In this document: positions 17,761-26,513 of the stretch, one piece after another
Position numbering within the stretch: position 1 is the first letter of the stretch
Layout of the letters: every line of letters begins with the position of its first letter
NCBI RefSeq assembly: GCF_902459685.1
Contig: NZ_CABPSF010000011.1
Location: 62,001 to 126,000 of the forward strand
Source: Pandoraea iniqua
Lineage (GTDB): Bacteria; Pseudomonadota; Gammaproteobacteria; Burkholderiales; Burkholderiaceae
DNA length: 64,000 nucleotides
Direction of reading: 5' to 3'
The notes under the pieces: generated by a model
Told to the model about the DNA's origin: nothing
The model's input: only the letters and a program-made list of their open reading frames with translations
Databases searched by the model: none
Program-made: the position numbers and the translations under genes

Positions 17761-18453
17761 TCACTTTATCGAACGCATGAGCTCCACATCAGCCCCACTT
17801 TGCTCAGACTGCAGCGCCCCAACTCGTTGCTGAAGGCCATCCAAGCGCTTAAGTGCAGAAGCGTTTTCTGACTCCAACGCTGAAGCTTGCTCGCGTGCCG
17901 CCTTCTGATCTCGAACTAGCGCTTGTTCATGCTTGCGCTGAATATTCAGATCATTTCGCACAGCACCAAGTCGGGCCTCACTTCGAGCGAGCTCCTTTTG
18001 CATGATCGCTTGCTGCGCTTCAAGTACCGTTCTACGGATCTCAACCTCGGCCAAAGCTTGGGTTTGCTGCACAAAGTTGGAGTAGAGAGCCTCCGCACCA
18101 CTTTCGTCAGCTACCTTAACTACCCGCCAGAAACTACCATCGTGAAACATGGCGACGTAGTACCCCATCGTCTGCGGATAGAACAACAGACTCGCACCGT
18201 AACGGGCGTTGTATGCAGTACGGAGTTCCGTGACCTCCTTCCCTTGAATTCGATCGCGCAACTCCTGAATCAATCCAGGAGCCAATACGGGGGCATTCGC
18301 GGACGGTGTCACATCGGCACCCGCCTCAATCTGCGCGTCTGCCACACTCGGCACATTGCCACGGAAATCCGCGGCATGGGCCGAGAAGGCCCATGCCGCC
18401 AAGCATGCCGCGGCCCCCGAACAAAACCACCACCGACTCTCAATAATCTTCAT
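17761..18453 (-). CDS. DUF2968 family exported protein
   Basis: A 230-residue protein with a Sec signal peptide (AACLAAWAFSAHAAD). A DUF2968 domain (about 60-130: ELRTAYNARYGASLLFY and GSFWRVVKVAD) leads into a long coiled coil (about 130-228) rich in Ala, Gln and charged residues. The family is common in Burkholderiaceae; its function is unknown, and an envelope location is inferred. It stands alone between IS debris and the PglL gene on the same strand. Confidence 0.8.
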   Translation of the reverse strand: MKIIESRWWFCSGAAACLAAWAFSAHAADFRGNVPSVADAQIEAGADVTPSANAPVLAPGLIQELRDRIQGKEVTELRTAYNARYGASLLFYPQTMGYYVAMFHDGSFWRVVKVADESGAEALYSNFVQQTQALAEVEIRRTVLEAQQAIMQKELARSEARLGAVRNDLNIQRKHEQALVRDQKAAREQASALESENASALKRLDGLQQRVGALQSEQSGADVELMRSIK

Positions 18454-18772
18454 TTCCAGAATTCCTGTTGATATGCCAAAGCGCGTCCCGGCCTATTGCC
18501 CATGGCAGACAGATCCACGCCCAATCTAACCGCCTCCCCACCAATGACCGCTCTTCCCACTTGAACCCCAGCGCCCAACCGACGAGACATAAGAGCGACT
18601 TGGCCACAAAGCCATTGCCAGTGTGGAGATAAAAAACGACTGCTTTGCGCCGTGATGCGCTAAAGTGCGCTTCGAGACGCATAGGAATAGGCCGAGAGAG
18701 CAAGAATCCACCGCCCCAACCACAGGAAGGGATCTGCTCTCTCAGCTCGAAAAACCTCCTTGGCAACGTCGC
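18454..18772. other. spacer between DUF2968 gene and pglL
   Basis: About 320 bp with no supported gene. It presumably carries the promoter of the DUF2968 gene; no clear terminator for pglL is visible. Confidence 0.3.
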
Positions 18773-20527
18773 TTAAGGGGCACCCCAAGCGTCGAAGACA
18801 CGATTCACGAACGGCTCCAGATCAGCACCATGTTCTCGCAACATGGTAATGAGCGTCCGGTATTGCTGCGCGAACGAGTTCGGGCTGTAATTCTTCAAGC
18901 GCTTGATGTCATTCAAGGCTTCCTCATCTCGCCCAGCAAGCGCTAGAAGAACAATTTGTCGCTCAATGAGGTCAAGCGGAGCATTTAACGCCAGCGCCCG
19001 ACGATGCATTGCCAATTTGGTATCCAATTGCTCTCGATTGAGATCGAGAGCCCACGTGAGCGCGTACTCGCCATACGGGGCAAAAAATCTTGCTGGCGCG
19101 GCGCGATACATCTGCATGTCGTCCCGAAGAATCGCAACTTCGAAGAACGCGTTTTCGACACGCTGGTAATCACGGTAAACCCAAGGAATCGCGATATAAC
19201 TGAGCAACACGATTGCGAGACTAGTGGCTCCTGTAGCTATCGGGGGGAAATACCTTATCGCCTTCCGTTCGCAGACGCCAATCAGAAACGATGCCGGCAG
19301 AAGAAAGTATGCATAGCACTGAGGGTATTCAAGCATCGCATGAATGAGAAGCATGCCTAGCAAAATGAGTGCGAACACGAAAGCCGCAGACGCGTTACCG
19401 ACTCCCCGTACCGCGCGGACACACCATGTCGTTAGCGGCACTATAACGAGCAGGGTACCGAATGCACCGGTTTTGACCAAAAGATCCAGCAAAACATTGT
19501 GCGCGTTGTTCGCCATCACAGTCGGGCCAAGTTTGTCAGCCAGCGCGAACACGGCTCCCCTGAAGTTCGTCCACCCCACTCCAAACATCCAGTGCTCACG
19601 AAGAATTGTGAAGCTGTACCTCCAAAGACTTATGCGATCAGCCACGTGTTCAGGTTGCTGCATGCGTGCAGCAACACTTACCTCGAGTTGCAATCCCCAC
19701 GAAGTGTTTGCCCACGTCACGAACATCGCCGCCAGGAGCAGGAGAGGGAGTATCACTGCGGGCATCAACCATCGAGTGCCATACCGGCCTTGAGCATCTG
19801 CCGATTTTTCTTTCCAGGCGAGCCATAGCCCGAATAGCGACAGCAGTGTCAATTGCAACCATGCAGTCCGCGATCCTGTCACGCAAATGCCGACATCCAA
19901 GAGTGCCCATATTGGCAGTCCGATCCAAGCGGATAGCTTGCGCTGCCGCCACAGATAGAACACAGCAGCGCTAGCGAACGAGAGATACGTCGCAAGCAGA
20001 TTCGGCTGAAACATATTGCCAAACGGACGCCGCAAAACCGACTCAGGGAGCCTTACGACAAGCCACGGAACATTCCCTTCTAGATGAAAAACTTGCGCAA
20101 TTTGCGCACCGACGGCATACCCGCCCCCCAGTGTCAATGCCGCGGCCATCCAATACGACAACGGTTCCCACCAACCAAGTTGTGCGATCCAGAATCCAGA
20201 ATTTACGGCGACGAGCATCGCAGCGCCGTAGAGCATCGCGGCCACCATCAACTGCGGCAGTTCCGTGGGAACAGTCAAGCATTGCGCCAAGATCACGGAT
20301 ATGAAAGCGAGAGGCACCCATGCCACACGAGGCAAGCGAAGCAGACGAGTGTCTCGTCTTGCGATGGCGACCATTGAAAGCGTGCCAAGCATCGCAAAGA
20401 GCACAAACGTCAATATTTCAGAGTAGAACGATGAAATCGGAATAGCGTGTCGGACGATGTTGTACGGCAAAGCCGAAATCAACACCAGAGTCAGGCCGAT
20501 TAGAGAGAAATTCAGAGGAGGAAACAA
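18773..20527 (-). CDS. pglL: PglL/Wzy-type O-oligosaccharyltransferase or ligase
   Basis: A 584-residue polytopic membrane protein of the Wzy_C/PglL superfamily, which moves lipid-linked glycans to pilin or other exported proteins. Family features are RRPFGNMFQPNLLATYLSF (an essential QPN-type segment), the long periplasmic loop with VGWTNFRGAVF, ANNAHNVLLDLLVKTGAFG (AHN motif), and HAMLEYPQCYAYFLLPASF typical of PglL C-terminal domains. A soluble C-terminal tail of about 140 residues resembles Wzy_C_2. Proximity to a Ser/Thr-rich pilin suggests pilin glycosylation; a general O-glycosylation role is equally possible. Confidence 0.78.
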   Translation of the reverse strand: MFPPLNFSLIGLTLVLISALPYNIVRHAIPISSFYSEILTFVLFAMLGTLSMVAIARRDTRLLRLPRVAWVPLAFISVILAQCLTVPTELPQLMVAAMLYGAAMLVAVNSGFWIAQLGWWEPLSYWMAAALTLGGGYAVGAQIAQVFHLEGNVPWLVVRLPESVLRRPFGNMFQPNLLATYLSFASAAVFYLWRQRKLSAWIGLPIWALLDVGICVTGSRTAWLQLTLLSLFGLWLAWKEKSADAQGRYGTRWLMPAVILPLLLLAAMFVTWANTSWGLQLEVSVAARMQQPEHVADRISLWRYSFTILREHWMFGVGWTNFRGAVFALADKLGPTVMANNAHNVLLDLLVKTGAFGTLLVIVPLTTWCVRAVRGVGNASAAFVFALILLGMLLIHAMLEYPQCYAYFLLPASFLIGVCERKAIRYFPPIATGATSLAIVLLSYIAIPWVYRDYQRVENAFFEVAILRDDMQMYRAAPARFFAPYGEYALTWALDLNREQLDTKLAMHRRALALNAPLDLIERQIVLLALAGRDEEALNDIKRLKNYSPNSFAQQYRTLITMLREHGADLEPFVNRVFDAWGAP

Positions 20528-20732
20528 AATAATCGTCGTGCAAAATAATTAACAAAAGAGCAACATCGCGATGTCGCCAGAATTCCCGCCCCCCTTCATG
20601 AAATCGCAGATCCAAGCGAGCGGAATGATCGTTCAATTCACCGCTCCTTGTTCCGGAGCCCTCTCTCACTTCCTTGACGGAAGTTCAATTTCGCGGCAAT
20701 CACTGGGCGAGACAGAACATGCCCCCCCCCAC

Positions 20733-20987
20733 TCAGGCGCGAATAAGCTTTGCGCCACATGCCGTCTCGTCACCAAACTTTGCGATCCGCAAGCCTCCAT
20801 GACGGCGAGTACCACTTGCAATGATTGGATATTCCCCACCACACTTGGGGCAAAACACCAGATGCCCGTCTAAAGCCACCGGGATTCCCATGTGGCGAAG
20901 CGTGGAAGCCCCCTCGAGAACAAGTCCTCCATGACTCGTCACGTCACCTTTGCACACCATTTCCCAACCGCATTCTTCGTCAACCAC
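20733..20987 (-). CDS. PAAR-domain protein (type VI secretion spike tip)
   Basis: An 84-residue PAAR protein. The family pattern is clear: CKGDVTSHGGLVLEGAST, then FCPKCGGEYPIIASG, then AKFGDETACGAKLI, with the Cys and His positions expected to bind the metal at the cone tip. PAAR proteins cap the VgrG spike of a type VI secretion system. It starts with GTG, and AGGGA follows the stop of the upstream small gene, so the two are translationally coupled. No VgrG or effector gene is nearby. A run of nine C lies just past its stop. Confidence 0.8.
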   Translation of the reverse strand: MVDEECGWEMVCKGDVTSHGGLVLEGASTLRHMGIPVALDGHLVFCPKCGGEYPIIASGTRRHGGLRIAKFGDETACGAKLIRA

Positions 20988-20996
20988 TGATATCCC

Positions 20997-21245
20997 TTAA
21001 ACCGCCCCCCATTTTTGCCACCTTGCAAGATCGGGCATCGGCAGCGTCCCGAGGTTGTAGATATCCATACCCATGAGAGCCCGGTCAGCACCATGTGTGC
21101 ATGCGTGGCAAACCGAAGCTAGAGGGGCAATTCGTTCGGTGCGACCTTGATTAACCGGATAACACGAGTTCCCAAACGCCCCATCCGGGAAGGCAAACGG
21201 AGGCGCTATCGCACACGACGCTACCGTCTCGAAATTTTCCGGCAC
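20997..21245 (-). CDS. hypothetical small protein upstream of the PAAR gene
   Basis: An 82-residue frame starting with GTG. It is not recognised. It has five cysteines, including CHACTHG, and several aromatic residues near the C-terminus (GMDIYNLGT, LARWQKWG). Its TAA is part of the sequence carrying the PAAR ribosome site, 9 bp before the PAAR start, which argues for real translation. It could be a small partner or the tail of a degraded effector. Confidence 0.4.
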   Translation of the reverse strand: MPENFETVASCAIAPPFAFPDGAFGNSCYPVNQGRTERIAPLASVCHACTHGADRALMGMDIYNLGTLPMPDLARWQKWGAV

Positions 21246-21573
21246 TTTGTGAACCTATGCGCTCATCATGTTCGGCTCATCAGGGACGTATAGTGGGAGC
21301 GCCCGAAAGCCGCGACGCAAGCACAACCAAACTTAATATCACTTACAAGTACCATAGGAAATGAGGCTATTCGCAATGCAGTCCGACAAGCGGCTGCAAT
21401 GAGACGCTCGCACAAGAAACAATTCAAACTTTGAACAGACACGCCATCAGTCCCCTCCCGGCTTTGATAGCGAACATGGACCGTTTAGGAAGAATTCCCT
21501 ACCTTTTGGAGGGCGTTCGTGCCCCCCCCCTTTACCACGCACTAATGTCAAGCTCAACAAATGGAGAACTCTT
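21246..21573. other. gap with a C9 tract before the GIY-YIG gene
   Basis: About 330 bp between divergent genes. It must carry promoters for both. A run of nine C is at 21522-21530, 44-52 bp before the GIY-YIG start, where length change could affect promoter spacing. Confidence 0.4.
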
Positions 21574-21876
21574 ATGGTGGTTTTCGATTGGTGCGGTTAC
21601 TGGTTTGAAATCCGGGAGCGGTCGGCGGCTTTGCTACCCGAAGCTGGCGTTTACGTTTTCGTAAAGAAGATTCACGATGGCTGGGAGCCGATTTACGTTG
21701 GCCAAACAGGCGATTCCTCGAATCCCCTGCCAGATCGTAAGTTGCGGCGTCTCGCTTTTCAGATGGGGGCCACGCACGTGCACACGAAATACGTTGCCCA
21801 GAAAGACCGTCGAGATGCGATCGAGCAAGCGCTTACGAGGAATCTGAGCCTCCTACCAAACCGCGCAAACCAATGA
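21574..21876 (+). CDS. small GIY-YIG-like nuclease-fold protein
   Basis: A 100-residue single-domain protein. The first strand reads EAGVYVFV (the GIY position), the second PIYVGQTGD (the YIG position). A conserved Arg follows in DRKLRRLAF, then GATHVHTKYV, and a Glu in DAIEQALTRNL before LLPNRAN. This matches the short stand-alone GIY-YIG class. The start has GGAG 8 nt upstream. There is no partner gene, so DNA repair, restriction or mobile-element function cannot be told apart. N-terminal residues FDWCGYWFEIRE are upstream of the fold. Confidence 0.65.
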   Translation: MVVFDWCGYWFEIRERSAALLPEAGVYVFVKKIHDGWEPIYVGQTGDSSNPLPDRKLRRLAFQMGATHVHTKYVAQKDRRDAIEQALTRNLSLLPNRANQ

Positions 21877-21926
21877 CGAGTCGCCTGGACGACGCGCGAT
21901 CATCCCGATACACAAGCCTTGCCACG

Positions 21927-21939
21927 CCCCCCCCCCCCC
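21927..21939. repeat. run of thirteen C
   Basis: The longest homopolymer in the window, between the GIY-YIG gene and a gene-poor stretch. Confidence 0.9.
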
Positions 21940-22428
21940 AATGAAACCGGAAGCGCGATCTTGGCGGGCGTGCCATTACCCCAATTGAGAGCGAGATACC
22001 GCAAGAATCGCCCGGTGATTCGGAAGCAGCCCACATCGCTGGCTACAGGAAGGGGGACCGCCGGACTATTGGCGTTTGGATCTCGCCCGTGGCGATCGGC
22101 GCCGTACTCTTCGTGCAGTTGCATTCACTCCGGCGACAAGAAGAAGTGAAGGCGTCAATATCGGTGCAACAAGCATTAGCCAAGCTAAGCGCCCGACTGC
22201 TACAGCAAGCCCTTCGGCCCTCCAAACTCGAATCCAGTTGATATGGGTGGCAACCACCGCCCAGCAGGCAAATGCAAGCCAATACACGGCAAGTCAAAGT
22301 TGCACCTCCTGAATATCCATCGGAGCGGCAGGCCTCGATGTGTGCCTAAGGTGGTTGTGAGATTTCTTGTATCCCCCAATAGTGAGACGGCTGTCTAATC
22401 ACAAAGTTGGGCACAACCGTGAAAAAAT

Positions 22429-22460
22429 AAGGATGCCGTCCACGCCAAGACGGCATCCTT
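22429..22460 (-). terminator. strong intrinsic terminator (minus strand) without a clear gene
   Basis: A perfect 12-bp stem, AAGGATGCCGTC paired with GACGGCATCCTT, has an 8-nt loop. On the minus strand it is followed by TTATTTTTTC, a classical T-tract. No convincing minus-strand gene ends just upstream, so it may close a small RNA or a lost gene. Confidence 0.75.
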
Positions 22461-23090
22461 AACCCACAACAGAGGAGACATGACACGACCGATTGCGGAC
22501 GGAGCCCCCCCCCAGGCGGAACCGGATCTCGGTCGCTTACAGAGTATGAGTCAGGCTCGAAAATGAAAAGGCAAAAAGCCAAGTATCGACGCGATAGAGC
22601 AGCCATTCAACAGCCAAGACGAGCTTAGCAATGAAGGCAAATAGTCCTAATGCGACTTTTCTCAGAGTCTCGCGAACGCCACTCCCTCTCTGGGAAGATT
22701 TGACCTGCATCGTAGACGCGACTAGCGCTGCATTTGGTTTGAAAGCGCGAGGACCTAGACATGAATCGTGTCGCTCAGACCAATCTCGATTGCTCCGTGA
22801 TGGCCGAGGGGGCAGAAGCCATTCAGTTTCATCACGGCGACTCTGCACCCCTCGGCCTCGATCGTCCATCGGTCGCGGCCACCACGTCGACCAATTCCCA
22901 CCCGACGTGATGACAATGCGGCAGCAGCTGAGAACGCTTGGCACACCAACCGCGGCCGCCCCTCATTCCGAACGAGGAAGCCGCAAGAATGGCCATGTTC
23001 GCAAGCATTTGCCGCCCGCCACGGCCCGAGGCGCGGACCGCAGAAACGCGACTCCAAAATTTCGAGAACTTGCGATCTCGGGCGAAAAAA

Positions 23091-23115
23091 ATGCCGCTTC
23101 TTGGGGAAGCGGCAT
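23091..23115 (-). terminator. strong intrinsic terminator (minus strand) without a clear gene
   Basis: A 10-bp stem, ATGCCGCTTC with GAAGCGGCAT, and a short loop. On the minus strand it is followed by TTTTTTCGCC. The 300 bp upstream on that strand lack a recognised gene, so a small RNA or a relict transcript is possible. Confidence 0.72.
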
Positions 23116-23480
23116 TAGGCCATTGCTCACGGGGAGTGGCGCAATGGAAGCTGAGCGTCGCCACACCCGGGGAGGCGGAGGCGACAATTCAATGTTGCCG
23201 TAACCGACGCAGCCGTGCGTTTGGCAATTGCACCACACCGTTTGATCAAGAGCGCCACAGTGTCACGAAGAGGTGGTCAAGGTTTAGCGGAAGCCATGGG
23301 TAGCATCTGGCCGCCAGGCCGGAATGTAGTGGTCTGGAGCGGCCCCCTGAAGGTCCGGACAAAGTCTCCCACTTACAATAGCGGGTAGGCATACGACTGT
23401 GTTTTTGACTGTATGCGATCCACGAATAACGTCCCTCAGAGAAAAATCACGAGGTACGTGAGGCGTGGCAACAAGGCGGG

Positions 23481-25061
23481 TCAGCGCAGATCGGCGGGCA
23501 TCTTCCAGGGCAGCAGAGCGTCATAGTCGTCGACGCTCTGCGCCAGCGGCAGACGCTGAAACAGCCAGGTGAGATAGCGATACGGATCGATATCGTTCGC
23601 TTTGCAGGTCTCGACGAGCGAGTAGAGGTTGGCGCTGGCGTTCGCGCCGTCAACGGTGTCCGAGAACAGCCACGATCGGCGGCCGACGCAGAACGGGCGA
23701 ATCGAGTTCTCGCAAGGATTGTTCGAGATGGGCCAACTGCCGTTCTCAACGTATCGCGCCAGCTTCGTCCACTGTGCGCGCAGGTAGGTCAGCGCCTTGC
23801 CAAGCAAGCCCTGCGGTACAACGCCGGGCGACTGCTCAAGCATCAGTGAGTGGATGGCATCAAGCACCCGAGCGCTGTATCGTCGTCGCAATCGTTGTCG
23901 TCGTTCGGCATCCCACGTTTCGGTGCGTGCCTCGGCGGCAAACAGCTTGCCGATCAGCGCGATAAAGCGCATCGCGAGCAGATCAGGAGTTCGCGCGGCT
24001 TTCGGCACATTCTCTTCCGCTTTGACGAAGTAGCGTCTGGCATGAACCCAGCACCCCAGATGCACGAGCTGGTAACGCCGGGCGATATCGTTATAGGGCT
24101 CGTAGCCATCGCTCATCAGCACCGCACCCTGGCGGATGCCAGTGAACAGCTTGTCTGCCAGTTTGGCGCCGCGCCCGGGCGTGTAATTGAAGCACCGGAT
24201 CGGCGTTTGCGCCTGCGTCATCTGCGACCACAGATAGCTCTTCGATTGCGCTCGGCGGTTTTCTTCTTTGAGCACCTGGAACGTGGTCTCGTCGCAATAG
24301 ATGATCTCGGCCTCTAGCAGTGCATCCCGCATCAGGTTGATCACCGGCTGCGTCGCGATGCCGACGCGAACCATGCTCGCGGCGAGCGTGTTCGAGGAGA
24401 TGTCGCCGCCGAAACGGCGCAGCAGACCGGCCTGGCGATACAGAGGCATCCCGAACTGATACTTGCCGGTGGCAATCCACGCGAGCGCCGATTCGGTAAG
24501 CAGTCCGCGCGCAATGATTCGCGGCGGCGCCGGCGTGACCTTGATGCCCAGATCGCAGCACGGGCATGCGTACTTGACGCGCTGGTGCTGGATCACACGA
24601 AGCTGCTCCGGGATGACGTCGAGTTGTTCGCTGACTTCGACGCCAAACTCGACGAGCGCGTGGCCGTCGTTCGAACAGAAACGTTCCGCTTCAGGCAGTT
24701 CATGCCGCACGACTTCGCGCGGCAGATTCGGATCGCGTGGCTTGCGCTTACCTCGTTTCTTGCGCTTGTGCGCCGCAACTGTAGATTCCGGAATATCCTC
24801 CCGCGCGGGGGCGCTGCTCTTGCCAAGCACTTCGGCTTCGTTAAACAAGCCGAGTTGATTGTCGCCCCTCGCCTCGCTCTTTGCACCGAACAGCTCGCGG
24901 CGATAGGCCCGAAGCCGCTCCTCGGCGAGATCTCGTTCTGCTGTCACGAGCCGCAGAGCACCGCACAATGCCTCTTTTTCTTCTCGTAGCCCGCGAGCGG
25001 CATCGCGCTCGGCAAGCAGCGCTTTCAGTTCATCGGCGGTGATCGTGACGGTGATCGGCAT
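23481..25061 (-). CDS. tnpC: IS66 transposase TnpC
   Basis: A 526-residue IS66 transposase that catalyses transposition. An N-terminal coiled coil (about 10-60) and a Lys/Arg-rich segment lead to the zinc-binding part (CPCCDLGIKVTPAPPRI). The central DDE core follows (IYCDETTFQVL; VLMSDGYEPYND; HLGCWVHARRYF), then CENSIRPFCVGRRSWLF-like sequence (NPCENSIRPFCVGRRSW) with the final Glu. The C-terminal IS66 tail is complete. No internal damage is seen. Confidence 0.92.
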   Translation of the reverse strand: MPITVTITADELKALLAERDAARGLREEKEALCGALRLVTAERDLAEERLRAYRRELFGAKSEARGDNQLGLFNEAEVLGKSSAPAREDIPESTVAAHKRKKRGKRKPRDPNLPREVVRHELPEAERFCSNDGHALVEFGVEVSEQLDVIPEQLRVIQHQRVKYACPCCDLGIKVTPAPPRIIARGLLTESALAWIATGKYQFGMPLYRQAGLLRRFGGDISSNTLAASMVRVGIATQPVINLMRDALLEAEIIYCDETTFQVLKEENRRAQSKSYLWSQMTQAQTPIRCFNYTPGRGAKLADKLFTGIRQGAVLMSDGYEPYNDIARRYQLVHLGCWVHARRYFVKAEENVPKAARTPDLLAMRFIALIGKLFAAEARTETWDAERRQRLRRRYSARVLDAIHSLMLEQSPGVVPQGLLGKALTYLRAQWTKLARYVENGSWPISNNPCENSIRPFCVGRRSWLFSDTVDGANASANLYSLVETCKANDIDPYRYLTWLFQRLPLAQSVDDYDALLPWKMPADLR

Positions 25062-25093
25062 GCGCGATTAGACAGGCATGCCACTCGCCTGTT

Positions 25094-25447
25094 TCAGCTC
25101 ACGCGCAGATATTCTTGCTTCGCGTGGCGCCGAATGGCTGTGATGTCGTCACCGTCGAGCAACGCGTGCAGCACGTCGGACGTCATCGTGACGACCTCGG
25201 TCTTGTTGTCGGGCCAGATGAAGCGGCTCGCTTCCAAGCGTTTCATCAACAGCCAGAAGCCGCTTCCATCCCAGCCAAGAATCTTGACCCGATCGCGACG
25301 CCGGTTGCCAAAGATATAGAGCGAGCCGTCCATCGGGCTCAGCTGCATCGACTGCTCGACGAGAATCGACAGGCTGTTCATGCCGTAACGGAAGTCGACA
25401 GGATCGCGGTGCAGGTAGACCTTCAGGCCTTCGTCGAACCGGAACAC
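25094..25447 (-). CDS. tnpB: IS66 accessory protein TnpB
   Basis: A 117-residue IS66 Orf2 protein, needed for transposition of this family. The signature is complete: VYLHRDPVDFRYGMNSL, GSLYIFGNRRRDRVKIL and GFWLLMKRLE. It overlaps tnpA by 25 bp and ends about 30 bp before tnpC. Confidence 0.92.
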   Translation of the reverse strand: MFRFDEGLKVYLHRDPVDFRYGMNSLSILVEQSMQLSPMDGSLYIFGNRRRDRVKILGWDGSGFWLLMKRLEASRFIWPDNKTEVVTMTSDVLHALLDGDDITAIRRHAKQEYLRVS

Positions 25448-25947
25448 GGCATCCTCCCCAGAATCCGGACCAGGGTGGTCAGCTCCTCGATCGACGCGAT
25501 GGCGCGCCCCATCTCGAGCTCGACGCCGTTGGCCAGACGCACATGCAGCTCGAGCTGCATCGACGCAGCCGACGGTGCTGGCACCTGCACAGATACCGGA
25601 GGCGTCGAAACGACCGGTACGAAGGCCGGAGGCACCGCGGTGGCCGAAACCAGACTATGCGTATCCGGCAAGTCGATGGTCACGCTCTCGATCTCGCGCG
25701 ACGAAAGGCCATCGATATCTCCGGCGCGTTGCATCGGCAAGAGTCCTTGCTCGCGCTCCATCAGATACTTCGTGATCCATTTGCGCAGCAGGTTGGCATT
25801 GACACCGTGTTCTTGCGCGAGCCTCGCCACCGATACGCCCGGTTGTAATGCCGCCTCGATCAGTGCCCGCTTGCTCTTCTCATCGTAACGGCGCCGGCCG
25901 TCACTACTTTGTCGAACGACTCTCAACTCAGAGTCTTTGTCAGCCAT
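25423..25947 (-). CDS. tnpA: IS66 accessory protein TnpA
   Basis: A 174-residue IS66 Orf1 protein. An N-terminal helix-turn-helix (RYDEKSKRALIEAAL; VARLAQEHGVNANLLRKW) resembles HTH_Tnp_1. The rest is linker plus a hydrophobic amphipathic C-terminus. Its ribosome site and start codon lie in a 14-bp hairpin (see 25946-25980). Confidence 0.88.
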   Translation of the reverse strand: MADKDSELRVVRQSSDGRRRYDEKSKRALIEAALQPGVSVARLAQEHGVNANLLRKWITKYLMEREQGLLPMQRAGDIDGLSSREIESVTIDLPDTHSLVSATAVPPAFVPVVSTPPVSVQVPAPSAASMQLELHVRLANGVELEMGRAIASIEELTTLVRILGRMPCSGSTKA

Positions 25948-25980
25948 AGGTGTCCACCTCCGTAGTAGGTGGACACCTAT
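25946..25980 (-). promoter_or_regulatory. hairpin that sequesters the tnpA ribosome site and start
   Basis: A perfect 14-bp inverted repeat with a 7-nt loop. In the tnpA transcript the 3' arm AGGTGGACACCTAT contains the Shine-Dalgarno and the first bases of the ATG. Read-through transcripts would hide the start. A transcript beginning inside the 5' arm would not. This is the logic known for IS10 and IS200-type elements; applying it here is inference. Confidence 0.65.
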
Positions 25981-26030
25981 GCTCCTCCTTCACCAGGCCC
26001 TTGGGTAGACGTCGTTACTCGACCGCTTAC

Positions 26031-26310
26031 ACTGAAGACGAGGGGACGTCGAATCCAGCCCCCGGCTCCGCGCACTCCTTCTTGAGCGTCGACAATCCAT
26101 GTATTCCACCTCAACGATCGCCAGCCCGACTGCGCGGCACACGGCATCGAGCTTGTCGAAAGCGATACCAACCCCGTTCGATACCTTGTTCAGCATCGAC
26201 GGATCCCGCTGGGTCGCATCGAGTACCTGACGCTTCAGTTCAGGGTCCACAAACGTGCGACGGCACGTTTGCTCAAAAAACTCCCTGCTGCTTCGGCAGG
26301 AATTCAACAA
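26031..26310 (-). pseudogene. phage CII-like regulatory protein, truncated by IS66
   Basis: The surviving part reads FVDPELKRQVLDATQRD, NKVSNGVGIAFDKLDAVCRAVG, VVEVEYMD-like (AIVEVEYMD). This resembles the CII/Cro-like regulators of Burkholderiales prophages. The frame then runs into the IS66 end. The N-terminus starts with TTG or has lost its start by frameshift; an ATG frame just upstream (MMENVVEFLPKQQG) shifts out. A prophage origin is likely. Confidence 0.6.
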
Positions 26311-26513
26311 CGTTCTCCATCATTCAACGTCCTGCAAAATCAACGAATGACCATGAATCGGAAAGCCCTTACGCTTCTGGGCATGGACAAGAAAACAAGC
26401 AATTAGGGAAACCAAGAAAAGTCGCATCCGCTTGCTCAAAAAGGGACAGACACCCCTAATCGCGTGAAAATCCAGATTCCTCGAACTGATCTTTCATTTC
26501 AAATGGGGTACTC

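Larger units (their letters stand above)
21877..23410. other. 1.5-kb region without a supportable gene
   Basis: No frame here has both a credible start and recognisable protein features. It holds the longest C-tract of the window (C13 at 21927-21939), another C9 (22505-22513) and two strong minus-strand terminators. The frame ending near 22537 on the minus strand has a hydrophobic stretch (LFAFIAKLVLAVEWLLY) but no good start. Likely decayed genes, possibly with small RNAs. Confidence 0.35.
23411..26030 (-). mobile_element. IS66-family insertion sequence
   Basis: A 2.62-kb element with tnpA, tnpB and tnpC in the IS66 order, all on the minus strand. The right end reads inward GTAAGCGGTCGAGTAACG, the family terminus. 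The left end is placed at GTATGCGATCCACGAATA, an imperfect match. No 8-bp target duplication is seen (flanks TTTTGACT and ACTGAAGA), so the left junction may be rearranged or misplaced. The right end lies inside a phage regulator gene. Confidence 0.75.

Noticed and set aside
22537-22944. 135-residue minus-strand frame
   Set aside because: Only a short hydrophobic stretch is plausible; the rest is Arg/Ser-rich noise and there is no good start.
24091-24567. Second minus-strand frame inside IS66 tnpC
   Set aside because: Out-of-frame shadow of the transposase.
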